Source: Dehalococcoidia bacterium UBA7891
GTDB lineage: Bacteria; Chloroflexota; Dehalococcoidia; Lucifugimonadales; UBA826
Direction: 5' to 3'
NCBI GenBank assembly: GCA_002500485.1
Contig: DLRJ01000004.1
Location: forward strand, 10,779-16,533
Length of the DNA stretch: 5,755 nt
Within the stretch, counting starts at the first letter, position 1, and the number at the start of each line of letters is the position of its first letter. Shown here one piece after another: positions 5,738-5,755 of this stretch. Both the position numbers and the translations under genes were made by a program. The notes under the pieces are model-generated. The model ran no database searches. It saw nothing but the letters and a program-made list of their open reading frames with translations, and was not told the DNA's origin.

Positions 5738-5755
5738 ACTCAAGTCTAGGTTCGG

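Overview
The window is a dense, single-strand block of ordinary bacterial housekeeping genes, with base composition that looks somewhat AT-rich by eye. All supported genes are on the + strand. In order: the 3' end of a glutamyl-tRNA synthetase gene (gltX), a YqeY/GatB-like protein, purQ, two half-size EamA-family membrane proteins, a full-length small-type purL, an FmdB-type zinc-ribbon protein with a Ser/Thr-rich tail, and dtd (D-aminoacyl-tRNA deacylase). The PurQ N-terminus (FPGTWSD) and the FmdB core recall Chloroflexota proteins, possibly the Dehalococcoidia/SAR202 group. That assignment is a memory-based guess and has not been tested.

Two transcription units are suggested. A good sigma70-like promoter (TTGACC, 18-nt spacer, TATACT) lies in the 89-nt gap after gltX. 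It would drive yqeY, purQ, eamA-1, eamA-2 and purL, whose gaps are short or absent: 5 nt, an overlap of up to 26 nt, a 4-nt ATGA overlap, then 25 nt. A T-rich stretch follows purL. A second promoter (TTGACA, 17-nt spacer, extended -10 TGCTAGATT) would drive fmdB and dtd, which overlap by one base (TAATG). This second promoter also argues that FmdB starts at a TTG (4891) and not at the upstream ATG (4840).

PurQ supplies ammonia to PurL in the fourth step of de novo purine synthesis (FGAR to FGAM). The third expected subunit, PurS, is not encoded in the window. Two single-domain, five-helix transporter halves sit between purQ and purL. This pair is the least ordinary element here: its charge distribution hints at an antiparallel heterodimer, and its position suggests a possible purine-related substrate. 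I see no CRISPR array, tRNA, rRNA, insertion sequence, phage gene or defence system. I found no clear new system; the EamA pair is the best lead.
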